Assembly (NCBI RefSeq): GCF_000282115.1
Contig: NZ_AKJY01000014.1
Location: 186,001-250,000, forward strand
Source of the DNA: Chryseobacterium populi
GTDB taxonomy: Bacteria; Bacteroidota; Bacteroidia; Flavobacteriales; Weeksellaceae
Length of the DNA stretch: 64,000 nucleotides
Reading direction: 5' to 3'
In this document: positions 19,528-28,347 of the stretch, piece after piece
Layout: each line of letters opens with the position of its first letter
Position numbering within the stretch: the first letter of the stretch is position 1
The notes under the pieces: generated by a model
The model's input: only the letters and a program-made list of their open reading frames with translations
Told to the model about the DNA's origin: nothing
The model's database searches: none
Translations under genes and position numbers: made by a program

Positions 19528-19869
19528 TTACTCCCCTTTAATTTTTAGCTTGTGTTTTTTGCCCCACCTTTCCAATGGTTTTGCAATTTCATCAAGTCCC
19601 AAACCATAAGAAGTTACAGTATATTCTATCCGAACAGGATAATCGCTAACTATGCTTCTTGTAATCAAAAAATTTTCTTCTAAATGTTTTAATTCTTTTG
19701 ACAAAACACGATTTGTAATTTTCGGAATTGAATTTGAAATATCATTAAACCGCTTGTTTCCGCTGTAAATAGAAAGAATTATTGGTATTTTCCATTTACC
19801 ACCAATTACAAACATGGTATCTTGAATCGCATTTATTTTCTCCTGAAATCGTTTTTCTTCCGTTGTCAT
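19528..19869 (-). CDS. HxlR-family transcriptional regulator
   Basis: A 113-residue winged-helix HxlR protein with the signature MFVIGGKWKIPIILSIYSGN, then KRFNDISNSIPKITNRVLSK and the wing EYTVTSYGLGL. Unlike the HxlR at 8340 it lacks the conserved N-terminal Cys, so it would not be a thiol sensor in the same way. The start at 19869 (MTTEEKRF) is preferred because the in-frame upstream ATG at 19896 would put a perfect palindrome (19879-19894) inside the gene. It is divergent from an SDR gene, its probable target. Confidence 0.88.
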   Translation of the reverse strand: MTTEEKRFQEKINAIQDTMFVIGGKWKIPIILSIYSGNKRFNDISNSIPKITNRVLSKELKHLEENFLITRSIVSDYPVRIEYTVTSYGLGLDEIAKPLERWGKKHKLKIKGE

Positions 19870-19878
19870 TATAATTAA

Positions 19879-19894
19879 GTATCCTTTTGGATAC
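19879..19894. promoter_or_regulatory. HxlR operator (perfect inverted repeat)
   Basis: GTATCC-TTTT-GGATAC is a perfect palindrome 10 bases upstream of the HxlR start. A second GTAT...ATAC pair (19897-19911) lies beside it, between the divergent hxlR and SDR genes. The layout matches the site at 8308-8323. Confidence 0.6.
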
Positions 19895-19957
19895 AAGTAT
19901 CAAAGGTATACTATTTTCATTTTACCTTTGTTGTGTAAACAATAAAAATAACGTAAA

Positions 19958-20752
19958 ATGCAAACAATCTTCATCACAGGGGCTTCATCAGGAATTGGAA
20001 AAGCAACCGCAAAATTGTTTCAATCAAAAGGTTGGAATGTGATCGCAACAATGCGAAATACCGAAAAAGAAACTGAACTAACGCAATTAAAAAATATAAC
20101 TATTTTGCCCCTAGACGTTACGAATCTTGAACAAATAAAGTCAACAGTATCCAAAGCCATTTCATTAGCGGAAATAGATGTAGTGTTGAATAATGCAGGT
20201 TATGGTTTGATGAGTTCCCTGGAATCATTTACTGACGAGAATATTGTAAAACAAATAGACACCAATTTTTTAGGGACAGTTCGCGTTACACAAGCCTTTA
20301 TACCTCATTTCAGAGAGAAGAAAAACGGTTTATTTATTAATGTAACTTCTATTGGAGGACATACAGGCTTTCCATTCACAAGTGTTTACAACGGAACAAA
20401 ATGGGCGGTAGAAGGTTGGAGTGAATGTTTGTCAATCGAATTGTCAATGTTTGGCGTTGGTGTTAAAACTGTTGCACCGAGCGCTACGAAAACGGATCTG
20501 TTTAGCCACAATTCGGACGTGAAACCTCTCCCATTTTATGAAGCAGCTGAGGGGAAAATGTTGAGTAAGATTAAGCCTGTCTCAACTCCTGAAGAAATAG
20601 CTGAAGTTATCTATCAGGCGGCAACAGACAACAAAGACCAGCTTCGTTATTTTGCAGGCAAAGGATCGCAGGCCATTTACGACAGACGTATGGAAATCGG
20701 TGCGGAAGCCTCAAGAAAAGAAATTAAAAAAAATTACTTTGACTCTGAGTGA
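19958..20752 (+). CDS. Short-chain dehydrogenase/reductase (SDR)
   Basis: A 264-residue classical SDR. It has the NAD(P)-binding motif TGASSGIGKA (residues 6-15), the structural NNAGYG (about 80-85), the catalytic Ser region INVTSIGG and the active-site YNGTK (YxxxK, about 146-150). Length is as expected. It is transcribed divergently from the HxlR gene across a palindromic operator, so it is probably induced by the signal that regulator senses. The substrate is unknown. Confidence 0.9.
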   Translation: MQTIFITGASSGIGKATAKLFQSKGWNVIATMRNTEKETELTQLKNITILPLDVTNLEQIKSTVSKAISLAEIDVVLNNAGYGLMSSLESFTDENIVKQIDTNFLGTVRVTQAFIPHFREKKNGLFINVTSIGGHTGFPFTSVYNGTKWAVEGWSECLSIELSMFGVGVKTVAPSATKTDLFSHNSDVKPLPFYEAAEGKMLSKIKPVSTPEEIAEVIYQAATDNKDQLRYFAGKGSQAIYDRRMEIGAEASRKEIKKNYFDSE

Positions 20753-20951
20753 TGCTGCGGTGTACTGAGGTACGATTTGAGCAACAGATGTGATATCTCT
20801 TAGGATAATAAATAAAGAATCTAGGTCGTCATGTAGTTTGGTTAGGTAGTCAAATATTCCAAAATACAATAAATAAGTGATGCTATATATACCAAATTTT
20901 ACTTTGCAGTCTTCTTTTATTTAGATAATTGATAAATTAATATTATTCCAG

Positions 20952-20978
20952 AAGAAGCCCCTTTATGGCTTCTTTTTT
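20952..20978 (+). terminator. Terminator-like hairpin at the end of mobC
   Basis: AAGAAGCC (20952-20959) and GGCTTCTT (20967-20974) form a perfect stem followed by T residues on the plus strand. It overlaps the last codons of mobC. It would stop plus-strand transcription coming from the SDR gene. Confidence 0.4.
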
Positions 20979-23008
20979 GGATCTGGATTTGGTATCAAAT
21001 GCTGTAGCGCCGGATCATTTTTAATCCTGTCCATTTCGCTTTCGATGATCTGATTAACCTGCGCCTTTACATTCCGGTAATTGGCATCTATTTTCTGTTT
21101 CATTACATCTTCTCCGTTATCATCACAAAATGAAAGAATCTGCGGGATTTTCTTGTATGCTTTTGTTTCCGCTGCTACTTTCTCGTTATCCACGACAATT
21201 TCAGAATGAAAGATTTTCTGCTCAATACGCTCATCGAAATTATCAGATACTGAACCTACAAAGATCCCTTGTGTTAGTGTGGAAATTTTTGAAGATGGAA
21301 TAAGGCTATCGAGCTGGGTCGATATAGAGGTAGATGTATCATTTCTATTGATCGAAATACTCTGTCGTTTCTGTAGCACTTTTCCGAACCTTTCTGAGAG
21401 ATTTTTTGCAGTTTCTCCAACTACCTGTCCTGAGAATATATTACCCACAGTATTCTGGATCACTTTACTTTCTTTGTCGCCATAATCCCTTGTTAGCTGA
21501 CTGAAATCCTGAAATCCTAAGCAGACTGCCACCTTATTACTACGTGCAGTCGCGATAAGTGTATCCAATCCCCTGAAATAAATTGTGGGCAGCTCATCAA
21601 TGATGACAGAACTCTTTAGTTGCCCTTTCTTGTTGATGAGCTTTACAATACGGGAATTATACAAGCCCAATGCGGCGGAATAGATATTCTGTCGGTCAGG
21701 GTTGTTGCCTACACACAAAATCTTTGGTTCAGCCGGGTTATTGATGTCCAACGAAAAATCATCGCCGGTCATTACCCAATAGAGTTGGGGCGAGATCATC
21801 CGGGATAGCGGGATCTTTGCTGAAGCTATTTGCCCTTGCAACTGGTCTTGCGCACCGCCTTTCCAGGCATCCATGAAGGGCGATAAATAATTCTCCAGCT
21901 CAGGATATGAAGTAAGTATGGTAAATACATCAGCGTATTTTTTATTTAGCAATTCTATGGCATGAGGAAAAGTACAATATTTACCATCTTCGTAGATTCT
22001 CAAATACCAAATGATGGCTGCCAGAAGGATAATTGGGCTATCGACAAAAAATTCGCCTTGTTTGGTTATCCACGTTTTATTAAGGTTAAGCATGATTGTA
22101 TAAGCCGCCTCGTAAGCATCGGATATGTCTGTCATAAAGTTAGGATTGATGGGGTTGCATCTATGGCTCCGGCGTGGATCGTCAAAATTGATGACGTAGA
22201 ATTTCGGTTGTATTTTATACTTGTCGGTGTGCTTTAGTAAATGATTATACGCAATGGTGGAAAGGTCATCGAACTTAAAATCATAGATATACATACTAAA
22301 TCCTTTCTCAATATGCTGCTTGATGTAGTTGTTTACGATAGCATAGCTTTTACCTGAGCCTGGCGTTCCTAAAACAATCGTGGCACGAAAGGGGTTGACC
22401 ACGTTAATCCATCCCGGGTTCCATTTTCCTTTGTAATAAAACTGAGTTGGAAGGTTGACTGAATATTCATTTTTTATAAGTCTGGTTTCCTGCTGGAAGC
22501 TTTCATTTTCATTGTTGAAAACATCATCCATCAGATTATTCTTCAGTAATCGGCTCATCCATACCCCGGTCATTAGCAAAAGGATATATCCTAAGCTGGT
22601 ACTAAGTATATAAAAGAATGTAGCTGTTTCAAAAGGAAGTTTTAATAACGGGGTATTTAGAAAGAATAGGACAGTGCCGGTACCTGATGCGGTATTGATT
22701 TTAGGCCAGGTGATCTTTTCATTTTTAACTCCTTTTGTACCGAGGCAGCTTAAACCAAGAAGGATCACAGCGAAAATTTTTGTATACAGGGTGTGAGAGA
22801 AAAGTCCTGCCGTCCGTTGGAAATTCTGTAATATTTTATTGATAATATCAAGGGTCCACCCCCTTTCATGAAATGCCCCATAACAGAACCAATACAGGTG
22901 CATCAGTATTAAAAGAATGCTTACTGCGCGCATAAAAGCCATAATTTTGGCCAGCCCTCTTAAATCGTCCTCCCCTTGCATAATTGTAGAAAATTTGTTG
23001 AAGGTCAA
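20963..23008 (-). CDS. mobC: MobC/TraG-type coupling protein (T4CP) with YWFCY domain
   Basis: A 681-residue VirD4/TraG-family coupling ATPase that links the relaxosome to the conjugation channel. The N-terminal membrane domain carries the name-giving YWFCY (residues 39-43) and further helices to about residue 155. The ATPase shows Walker A LGTPGSGKS (213-221) and Walker B VIIDE (468-472). The C-terminus is Pro/Lys-rich and soluble. It is the last gene of the mobA-mobB-mobC run, 104 bases after mobB, and is typical in length for Bacteroidota elements. Confidence 0.93.
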   Translation of the reverse strand: MTFNKFSTIMQGEDDLRGLAKIMAFMRAVSILLILMHLYWFCYGAFHERGWTLDIINKILQNFQRTAGLFSHTLYTKIFAVILLGLSCLGTKGVKNEKITWPKINTASGTGTVLFFLNTPLLKLPFETATFFYILSTSLGYILLLMTGVWMSRLLKNNLMDDVFNNENESFQQETRLIKNEYSVNLPTQFYYKGKWNPGWINVVNPFRATIVLGTPGSGKSYAIVNNYIKQHIEKGFSMYIYDFKFDDLSTIAYNHLLKHTDKYKIQPKFYVINFDDPRRSHRCNPINPNFMTDISDAYEAAYTIMLNLNKTWITKQGEFFVDSPIILLAAIIWYLRIYEDGKYCTFPHAIELLNKKYADVFTILTSYPELENYLSPFMDAWKGGAQDQLQGQIASAKIPLSRMISPQLYWVMTGDDFSLDINNPAEPKILCVGNNPDRQNIYSAALGLYNSRIVKLINKKGQLKSSVIIDELPTIYFRGLDTLIATARSNKVAVCLGFQDFSQLTRDYGDKESKVIQNTVGNIFSGQVVGETAKNLSERFGKVLQKRQSISINRNDTSTSISTQLDSLIPSSKISTLTQGIFVGSVSDNFDERIEQKIFHSEIVVDNEKVAAETKAYKKIPQILSFCDDNGEDVMKQKIDANYRNVKAQVNQIIESEMDRIKNDPALQHLIPNPDPKKKP

Positions 23009-23112
23009 TGTAGAAGTTCCCTCTACGCGCTATAAGGGAAGGGGAGAGAATGGCTTTAAGAGGGACTATTTGGCTTTATCATTAAGAGGCACTTTTTGGT
23101 GTAGCCTTTTTT

Positions 23113-24423
23113 CTAAGTTTGTCTACCGGGTTTACGCTTCTTCTTTTTCTTCATTTGGCCCAGGAAAGATAACTCCTGGTAATCATCACCCGGAGCCTCC
23201 GGGAACAGTTCTCCGGTGACCTCTATGAAGGGAGAGCCTTCGTTGGTAGTGTTAGTTGCGCTTCTTTCCAGAAACTGGAATATGTCACGGGGAGGTAAGG
23301 AGGGAGGAATGGCTTCAGCCCACTTCTCATTTGAAGCAATATTATTTTCTTCTTGATTTTTGATCTCAGGCTTCCTGCCATTTTCCCACCAATTATTAAA
23401 AATATTGGCAGAATATTCTTTTTCCAGCCGTGAGCCGTTCCATACTGTTTTGGAATTATGGTCTATGAATGTAACTCCATAGATTCTACCGGAATCATTC
23501 CGGCGGACAACGATATTTATATTTTGCATTGCGAGGAGATTTTTAAATTCTTTTTCATTTCGGGCTGCCTTCATGACTTCAGCAATAATCATCTTTACCT
23601 TGTTTCTTGTATCATTGCTTTTAGCATTTTCTTTACACTCTGCAAAATGAAGTTCTAACTGAGCAAATCCGGCATTCTTGCCGAAGAGGGAGGCTTTGAA
23701 CGGGTTACTGCATTTCTCACCTTGATCATTAAGGGCAAAGTAAACAAGTCCATGTTTGAGCTTTCCATGAAGCTCACCCTCGACTTTTTCAGCTGTAATG
23801 TTAAATAAGGATAACAAAGCATTATATTCACCTAATGTCTGAAACTTGTAATAGGAAGGAAGATACCGCACTATAGAAGCAATCTGGCTTTTAATATTTC
23901 CCTTTGTGTAATCCACCGGGTGGAACACCATGCCTTCGCTCTGTTTCTCTTCTTTATTATCTACTGGTAACAATCCGAATGTTTTCTCCATGTTACGGCA
24001 TACGGCCATAGAGCGCCTTTTTTCAAACTTATCTGAAATTTTTCTACCCTCTTCATTTACGCAGACTGATACAATATGAATATGAGTACGCTCTATGTCG
24101 GTATGCTTGTATACCACATAGGGCTGTTCACCGTAGCCCATTTCCAGCATGTACTGCGCAGCCATAGCCCTGAACTTTTCATCGCTGACCTGATCCTTCG
24201 GACCTGGATTAAGGGAGATATGCAGAACGGGTTTTTCTGTATTCCGGTTCGCAGCCAGGTAGGATTCAAAAGAACGGCATAAAGTGGCAATGGAATATGT
24301 GCCATCAGGTGTTTCCATCATCTTATGGGTATGGATAATCTGACCGTTTTCCTTCTCAATTTTTTGATGGTTATATGAGAGTGCACCGAACAGGCTTTTT
24401 CCCCTGCCAATTTTTGCTATCAT
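23113..24423 (-). CDS. mobB: MobB relaxase
   Basis: A 436-residue relaxase/mobilisation nuclease that nicks oriT and stays bound to the transferred strand. The N-terminus (MIAKIGRGKSLFGALSYNHQ) is typical of Bacteroidota MobB. The HISLNP motif at about 68 and the metal-binding HTDIERTHIHIVS (His107, His114, His116) form the HUH-like site. The candidate catalytic tyrosines include Tyr17. The C-terminus is highly basic. It starts 2 bases after the mobA stop, so translational coupling is likely. Confidence 0.93.
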   Translation of the reverse strand: MIAKIGRGKSLFGALSYNHQKIEKENGQIIHTHKMMETPDGTYSIATLCRSFESYLAANRNTEKPVLHISLNPGPKDQVSDEKFRAMAAQYMLEMGYGEQPYVVYKHTDIERTHIHIVSVCVNEEGRKISDKFEKRRSMAVCRNMEKTFGLLPVDNKEEKQSEGMVFHPVDYTKGNIKSQIASIVRYLPSYYKFQTLGEYNALLSLFNITAEKVEGELHGKLKHGLVYFALNDQGEKCSNPFKASLFGKNAGFAQLELHFAECKENAKSNDTRNKVKMIIAEVMKAARNEKEFKNLLAMQNINIVVRRNDSGRIYGVTFIDHNSKTVWNGSRLEKEYSANIFNNWWENGRKPEIKNQEENNIASNEKWAEAIPPSLPPRDIFQFLERSATNTTNEGSPFIEVTGELFPEAPGDDYQELSFLGQMKKKKKRKPGRQT

Positions 24424-24424
24424 T

Positions 24425-24865
24425 TTACGTCTCTTTTTTCAGATATTTTGTTTCAAATTCCTCTGTTAGCCGTATTATTTTCTTACATAAAACCGCCATT
24501 TCGATCGTCTGTTTTTCCAGTTTAAAGAGATATGCCGCTGCTTTTTTTTCCGAAAAGTGGCGGAATAGTATCTTAACTACCTGGTTGTAATTCACGCCAA
24601 CCGACCTGAACTGACTATATAGGTTGGTAAGCTTTATATAGTAGTCAACAGCCGCTTTGTCTATTTTGACGGTCTTGATCGTCTTTTGAAAAATGCAGGC
24701 GGTAATAAAGTGGGCTTTAACCTGCATACCTGACTGCTCGAAAAGCGAAAGAAACTGCGCATGTTCCTGCGCGTTGAGAGATATCGAGTAGCGGAATACC
24801 GCTGGGTCGTCTTTAGGATTACGGCCCGCTTTGCGTATTGATTTATTGTTGTCCTTATCCATCAC
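24425..24865 (-). CDS. mobA: MobA relaxosome accessory protein
   Basis: A 146-residue MobC/BfmC-like DNA-binding accessory protein, called MobA in Bacteroidota element nomenclature. A basic N-terminus precedes a ribbon-helix-helix-like segment (FRYSISLNAQEHAQFLSLFE), and the C-terminal half is helical (SVGVNYNQVVKILFRHFSEK). It should bind near oriT and help the relaxase open the strands. It is the first gene of the mob operon, directly next to the hairpin-rich region at 24886-25067. Confidence 0.88.
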   Translation of the reverse strand: MMDKDNNKSIRKAGRNPKDDPAVFRYSISLNAQEHAQFLSLFEQSGMQVKAHFITACIFQKTIKTVKIDKAAVDYYIKLTNLYSQFRSVGVNYNQVVKILFRHFSEKKAAAYLFKLEKQTIEMAVLCKKIIRLTEEFETKYLKKET

Positions 24866-25575
24866 TAATCCATTTAAATTTTAGAAAACCCCGACTTCGG
24901 AGGGTGTTTTTCAGCTCCCGGCAGGGCAAGTTGTTTTGAGCAGCGGAAAGCATTTGGAGCTGCTCAAAACACAACTTGCTGTTATCTGGTGATAACAAAA
25001 TCCGCCCTTTGGGGGCGGATTCGATAGAGCCGGGAGGGTGGCCCGTTGGGCCGTCAATTACCTCCCGTGATTTAGAAACATGTATTATTTAAGTCACTTA
25101 CAAAGTACGGACTTTAAAACCGAAGCATTGCTTAGTGGCACACTGCCATATACTGCCTCCCAGCGCCAAACGACGACAGGTTTATTAAGACTTCATTGTA
25201 TGTGCATTCCTTTGTACCTGAATCTGGTTCTATATCTGTTCATAGGTTTGTACACAGCTACATACAAACAGGTATACACAGTTACATACGTACAATTAAA
25301 TGTATGCGGGAAAATACCCGCGTAAGTGCTTTTGTCCATACCGCTGTACATAATCAGGTAAAAACAAATGTGCAGGTGCATCGGCATACGGATATAGTTA
25401 CCTGTTTAAAGATGCAGTACCGTACGAAAGTATTTAGGTAAAGAAATATAATCATAAGCAGGTGTTTATTTCTGTGCGGTCCTGCATACTTAAATCCTTT
25501 GGTAGCTGGGATGTTAAGTACATGGATGCAGAAGTAACTAAAAACATAAGTAAGTGAATAAAAATAATTATACAA
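24866..25575. other. Candidate origin of transfer region
   Basis: A 710-base stretch without a credible gene lies between divergent mobA and traA. Several inverted repeats are stacked: GCAAGTTGTTTTGAGCAGC (24926-24944) against its complement at 24959-24979 with a 2-base bulge; GTTATC-tggt-GATAAC (24981-24996); AATCCGCCC/GGGCGGATT (24999-25021); and CGGGAGG/CCTCCCG (25031-25067) enclosing GGCCC-gtt-GGGCC. CTCCCGGC (24915-24922) also pairs with GCCGGGAG (25029-25036), framing the set. The position next to mobA is where oriT lies in this element class. The nick site is not identified. From 25210 to 25440 the sequence is rich in CAGGTA/TACCTG and TACATAC. Confidence 0.65.
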
Positions 25576-26343
25576 ATGGAAACAAAAAAGAAAACAGTAT
25601 TTATTGCCTTTTCTTCCCAGAAGGGTGGTGTAGGAAAAAGCGCATTCACGGCACTTGCTGCCAGCACACTCCATTACAGGCTCGGCTACAATGTGGCGGT
25701 CTACGACTGTGACTTCCCCCAACATAGCCTTATAAAAATGCGGGAACGGGATATGAAGTCAATTATGGAGAATGAATTATTTAAAAGAATGGCCTACAAG
25801 CAATTTACGACCATCAATAAAAAAGCTTACCCCATTTTACAGCATGGAGCCGAAGGGGTACTGGAAGCAGCGCATGACTTTATGGATTCATTACCGGTAC
25901 CGTTGGATTTTCTTTTTTTTGATCTGCCTGGAACGGTGAACACCCCTGGGATACTAAGTGCTTTAGCGGGGATGAACCATATTTTCACACCGATCATAGC
26001 GGACCGTGTTGTAATGGAAAGTACGCTTGTTTTCTCGCAGTTGATGAAGGATGTTATAATGAAGCGTGGTGAAAACTGTATTGAAACCATCAATCTGTTT
26101 TGGAACCAGGTAGATGGGCGGGAGCGCTCTCCCTTATATGATATTTATAACAGGCTCATTGATGAACTGGGGTTAAGCGTGATGAACAGCCAGGTCACCG
26201 GCAGCCTGCGTTTCCGAAAAGATAGCGAAGCTCATGCGAAAACCGTATTCCGGTCCACTTTACTGCCGCCTGATGAGAAGTTAATGAAAGCCTGCCGGTT
26301 GGATGAGTTTATGACTGAATTTATTAGAACTGTTCAATTGTAG
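25576..26343 (+). CDS. traA: TraA, ParA-family ATPase
   Basis: A 255-residue ParA/MinD-type ATPase with the deviant Walker A SQKGGVGKS (about residues 14-22), the switch DCDFPQH (about 44-50) and the Walker B-like FFDLPGT (about 116). It is the first gene of the plus-strand conjugation operon, where this class is named TraA. It may partition the circular intermediate or position the transfer apparatus. It is divergent from mobA across the oriT region and is followed after 4 bases by traB. Confidence 0.9.
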   Translation: METKKKTVFIAFSSQKGGVGKSAFTALAASTLHYRLGYNVAVYDCDFPQHSLIKMRERDMKSIMENELFKRMAYKQFTTINKKAYPILQHGAEGVLEAAHDFMDSLPVPLDFLFFDLPGTVNTPGILSALAGMNHIFTPIIADRVVMESTLVFSQLMKDVIMKRGENCIETINLFWNQVDGRERSPLYDIYNRLIDELGLSVMNSQVTGSLRFRKDSEAHAKTVFRSTLLPPDEKLMKACRLDEFMTEFIRTVQL

Positions 26344-26347
26344 TATT

Positions 26348-26755
26348 ATGGAGAAAGATGATAAGAAAAAAGTGACTCCTGAAATTGACGAGGCGCTGAT
26401 GATGTCTCTAATGGCCGGTGGTGTACAAAAAGAAGGCTTGCAGAATCCCACGGAAATACCAGCCAAGCCGTTGGTAGAAAAGCCTGTGAATAAGGAACGA
26501 GGCAAGGCTAGAAAAGGAGGGGATGTAGATTATGAGCCTATTTTTTTTAAGAAGGTTGAAACTAATGCCCGTGATGGAAAGTCTGTATATATCCGCCCCG
26601 ATTTTCATGAACGCTTATCCCGTATTGTACAGATCATCGGGGAAGATAAGATAAGTATTTACGCCTACCTGGACAATGTGCTGGAATATCATTTTCAGGA
26701 ATTTGGTGACCAGATCACCGATAGTTTTAATAATAAATACAAACCTATTTTATAA
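26348..26755 (+). CDS. traB: TraB-like DUF3408 protein
   Basis: A 135-residue protein with a disordered charged N-terminal half and a C-terminal DUF3408 domain (YIRPDFHERLSRIVQIIG, then YLDNVLEYHFQ) that resembles a ribbon-helix-helix DNA-binding fold. It lies between the ParA-like traA and a traD-like gene, as usual in these elements. It probably works with TraA as a centromere-binding or regulatory partner, which is inferred from analogy to ParA/ParB-type pairs. Confidence 0.82.
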   Translation: MEKDDKKKVTPEIDEALMMSLMAGGVQKEGLQNPTEIPAKPLVEKPVNKERGKARKGGDVDYEPIFFKKVETNARDGKSVYIRPDFHERLSRIVQIIGEDKISIYAYLDNVLEYHFQEFGDQITDSFNNKYKPIL

Positions 26756-26760
26756 GTATT

Positions 26761-27396
26761 ATGATGGAGCTGTTAATCTTAATTTGCCTTTTGGTAGTAA
26801 TCTTTCTCCTTGTAGAAGAAAGGATAGCACATGGTAAGAGGCCGGCAAAGAATAACCTTAAGAAAGATCCTTTGCCGGATCTGCCTGATATTATGGGACG
26901 CCCCAGGCCCGTTCAAAGCCACGTACTGCCAAATATTGCCCCACAGAGTCAACATGAGGAAGATAAAGCAGAAGCTGATAATTTTGAAATTGAAATCGAC
27001 GAGGAAGATGTTGCCATAGAAATTCCGCAGGAAGACCTGGATGAAGTTTTTAGTAGTGGCCCTGACCTGTGGGAAGAGGAAGAAGAATGGAACAGGTACG
27101 GGATGCAGGCAGGCGACAACGGTTTTGCTACAGGGGTTACCTTTGAAGAACTAAGCACCGTGGGGATGCTGCTCAGCCAGGAAGTGCTTGAGCCATCCCA
27201 ACAAAACATAGCGATCGGGCTGGTTCAAAAGATACAGGGGACCGAATTGTTAAGCCTACTGGAAAATTCTATTGAAGGGGCCTCACGAAAGATTGCTGAT
27301 TTATTGGACAGGAGTCTTTCCGGTGAAGCGGGTTCCAGTTCTTCTTTTATGCGGAAGAATGACCTTGAAGATTTTGATATTGGGGAGTTTGTGTGA
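26761..27396 (+). CDS. TraD-like conjugal transfer protein (DUF4122-type)
   Basis: A 211-residue protein with one N-terminal membrane helix (LLILICLLVVIFLLVEE), a Pro-rich linker, a very acidic middle (EIEIDEEDVAIEI) and a C-terminal helical domain with the conserved-looking TFEELSTVGMLL and a Glu/Asp-rich end. The order after traA and traB matches the traC/traD position of Bacteroidota elements, where a DUF4122-type TraD occurs. It starts 5 bases after traB. Its role in transfer is unknown. Confidence 0.7.
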   Translation: MMELLILICLLVVIFLLVEERIAHGKRPAKNNLKKDPLPDLPDIMGRPRPVQSHVLPNIAPQSQHEEDKAEADNFEIEIDEEDVAIEIPQEDLDEVFSSGPDLWEEEEEWNRYGMQAGDNGFATGVTFEELSTVGMLLSQEVLEPSQQNIAIGLVQKIQGTELLSLLENSIEGASRKIADLLDRSLSGEAGSSSSFMRKNDLEDFDIGEFV

Positions 27397-27448
27397 GATT
27401 GAATCTTACGCAGGCTCCCTTTTATATTGACCATAAAACAAAAATATC

Positions 27449-28279
27449 GTGAAAAGAGAATTGCCTGTAATAACCATTGAAGGAACCGAATTTATGGTAG
27501 ATGTAAACGCATTTAAATTACATGAGAAAGACAATCCGGAAAATGTTATTTCGTTTGAGGATATGCGGGATGTTGATGACGGTTATGTTTTTTCCTATAG
27601 TCCGGGTAGAAGGAATATTCCGCCGTTATTTGGAAGGGATAGCAACCGTAGTATTACTGTAAAAATTCCGGAATGGGTTGCGCTTGACCCGGTGGGTATG
27701 GCTGAGAAATACGGGCTTACCCCAGAGAAGCTTCAAGGGAAAACTGATTTTGACGTGATGGTTGACCAGGAGGCACTTAACAGGCGGATAAACGAAGGAA
27801 TGCTTCCAACGGTGAGAATCGCAGATCATATTTTTTATGTAGATCTCCGGATGAATATGCTTCGCCCCAAAGACGATTTTGCGTCCAATGGAATTGTGTT
27901 TTCAGAGATAGAGTCCTATAATTTAGAAATAACAGATGAATACCTCATTCCCTACAATCCTCTGACCCATGAATTCCAGGATATTGACTGTGAACGGATT
28001 ACCGAGTATCCAAAAGACCTTATTGCTGTTCGGTTTCCTTGCGAATGGGTACTTGACCCTATAGGTTGGAACAGGTGCAGTGGTATGGACGAGCTTTGCG
28101 ACTTAAAGTATATAGGGCCTCAGAGTCATTTTAATGCCGAGACCATCCCGTGGGAGAAAACCTTTCTTTGCGACATTATAAAAGAAAACCGGTTACAACA
28201 GGGAAAACAAGTGGAAGATAAAGGTATACAGCCAGATTCGGACGAAGAACAACAGTTAAAAAAGGGTTGTAAGAGATAA
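27449..28279 (+). CDS. Unknown element protein with an internal duplication
   Basis: A 276-residue soluble protein with a GTG start. It contains two copies of one unit. Copy 1 begins LPVITIEGTEFMVDVNAF (about residues 5-22) and ends with VKIPEWVALDPVGMAEKYG; copy 2 begins LPTVRIADHIFYVDLRMN (about 120) and ends with VRFPCEWVLDPIGWNRCSG. Both also share an acidic 'VFSE/ISFE' segment. The C-terminal 40 residues are charged and probably disordered. I do not recognise the family. It sits in the tra operon, so it may be a transfer or regulatory accessory factor. Confidence 0.65.
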   Translation: MKRELPVITIEGTEFMVDVNAFKLHEKDNPENVISFEDMRDVDDGYVFSYSPGRRNIPPLFGRDSNRSITVKIPEWVALDPVGMAEKYGLTPEKLQGKTDFDVMVDQEALNRRINEGMLPTVRIADHIFYVDLRMNMLRPKDDFASNGIVFSEIESYNLEITDEYLIPYNPLTHEFQDIDCERITEYPKDLIAVRFPCEWVLDPIGWNRCSGMDELCDLKYIGPQSHFNAETIPWEKTFLCDIIKENRLQQGKQVEDKGIQPDSDEEQQLKKGCKR

Positions 28280-28347
28280 CATCTTAATTATTGGCATGAA
28301 ATATTCCTGGTATTTTATATGGAAATTGCTGAAGCAATGATAAAAAA

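Noticed and set aside
25031..25067. CGGGAGG/CCTCCCG hairpins as a CRISPR-like array
   Set aside because: There are no regularly spaced direct repeats or spacers; the structure is a nested set of palindromes as expected for oriT.
25080..25441. Several overlapping frames of 60-123 codons on both strands
   Set aside because: They are rich in Tyr, Thr and Cys from the repeated TACATAC/GTATAC words and overlap each other, which fits a non-coding repeat-rich region better than genes.
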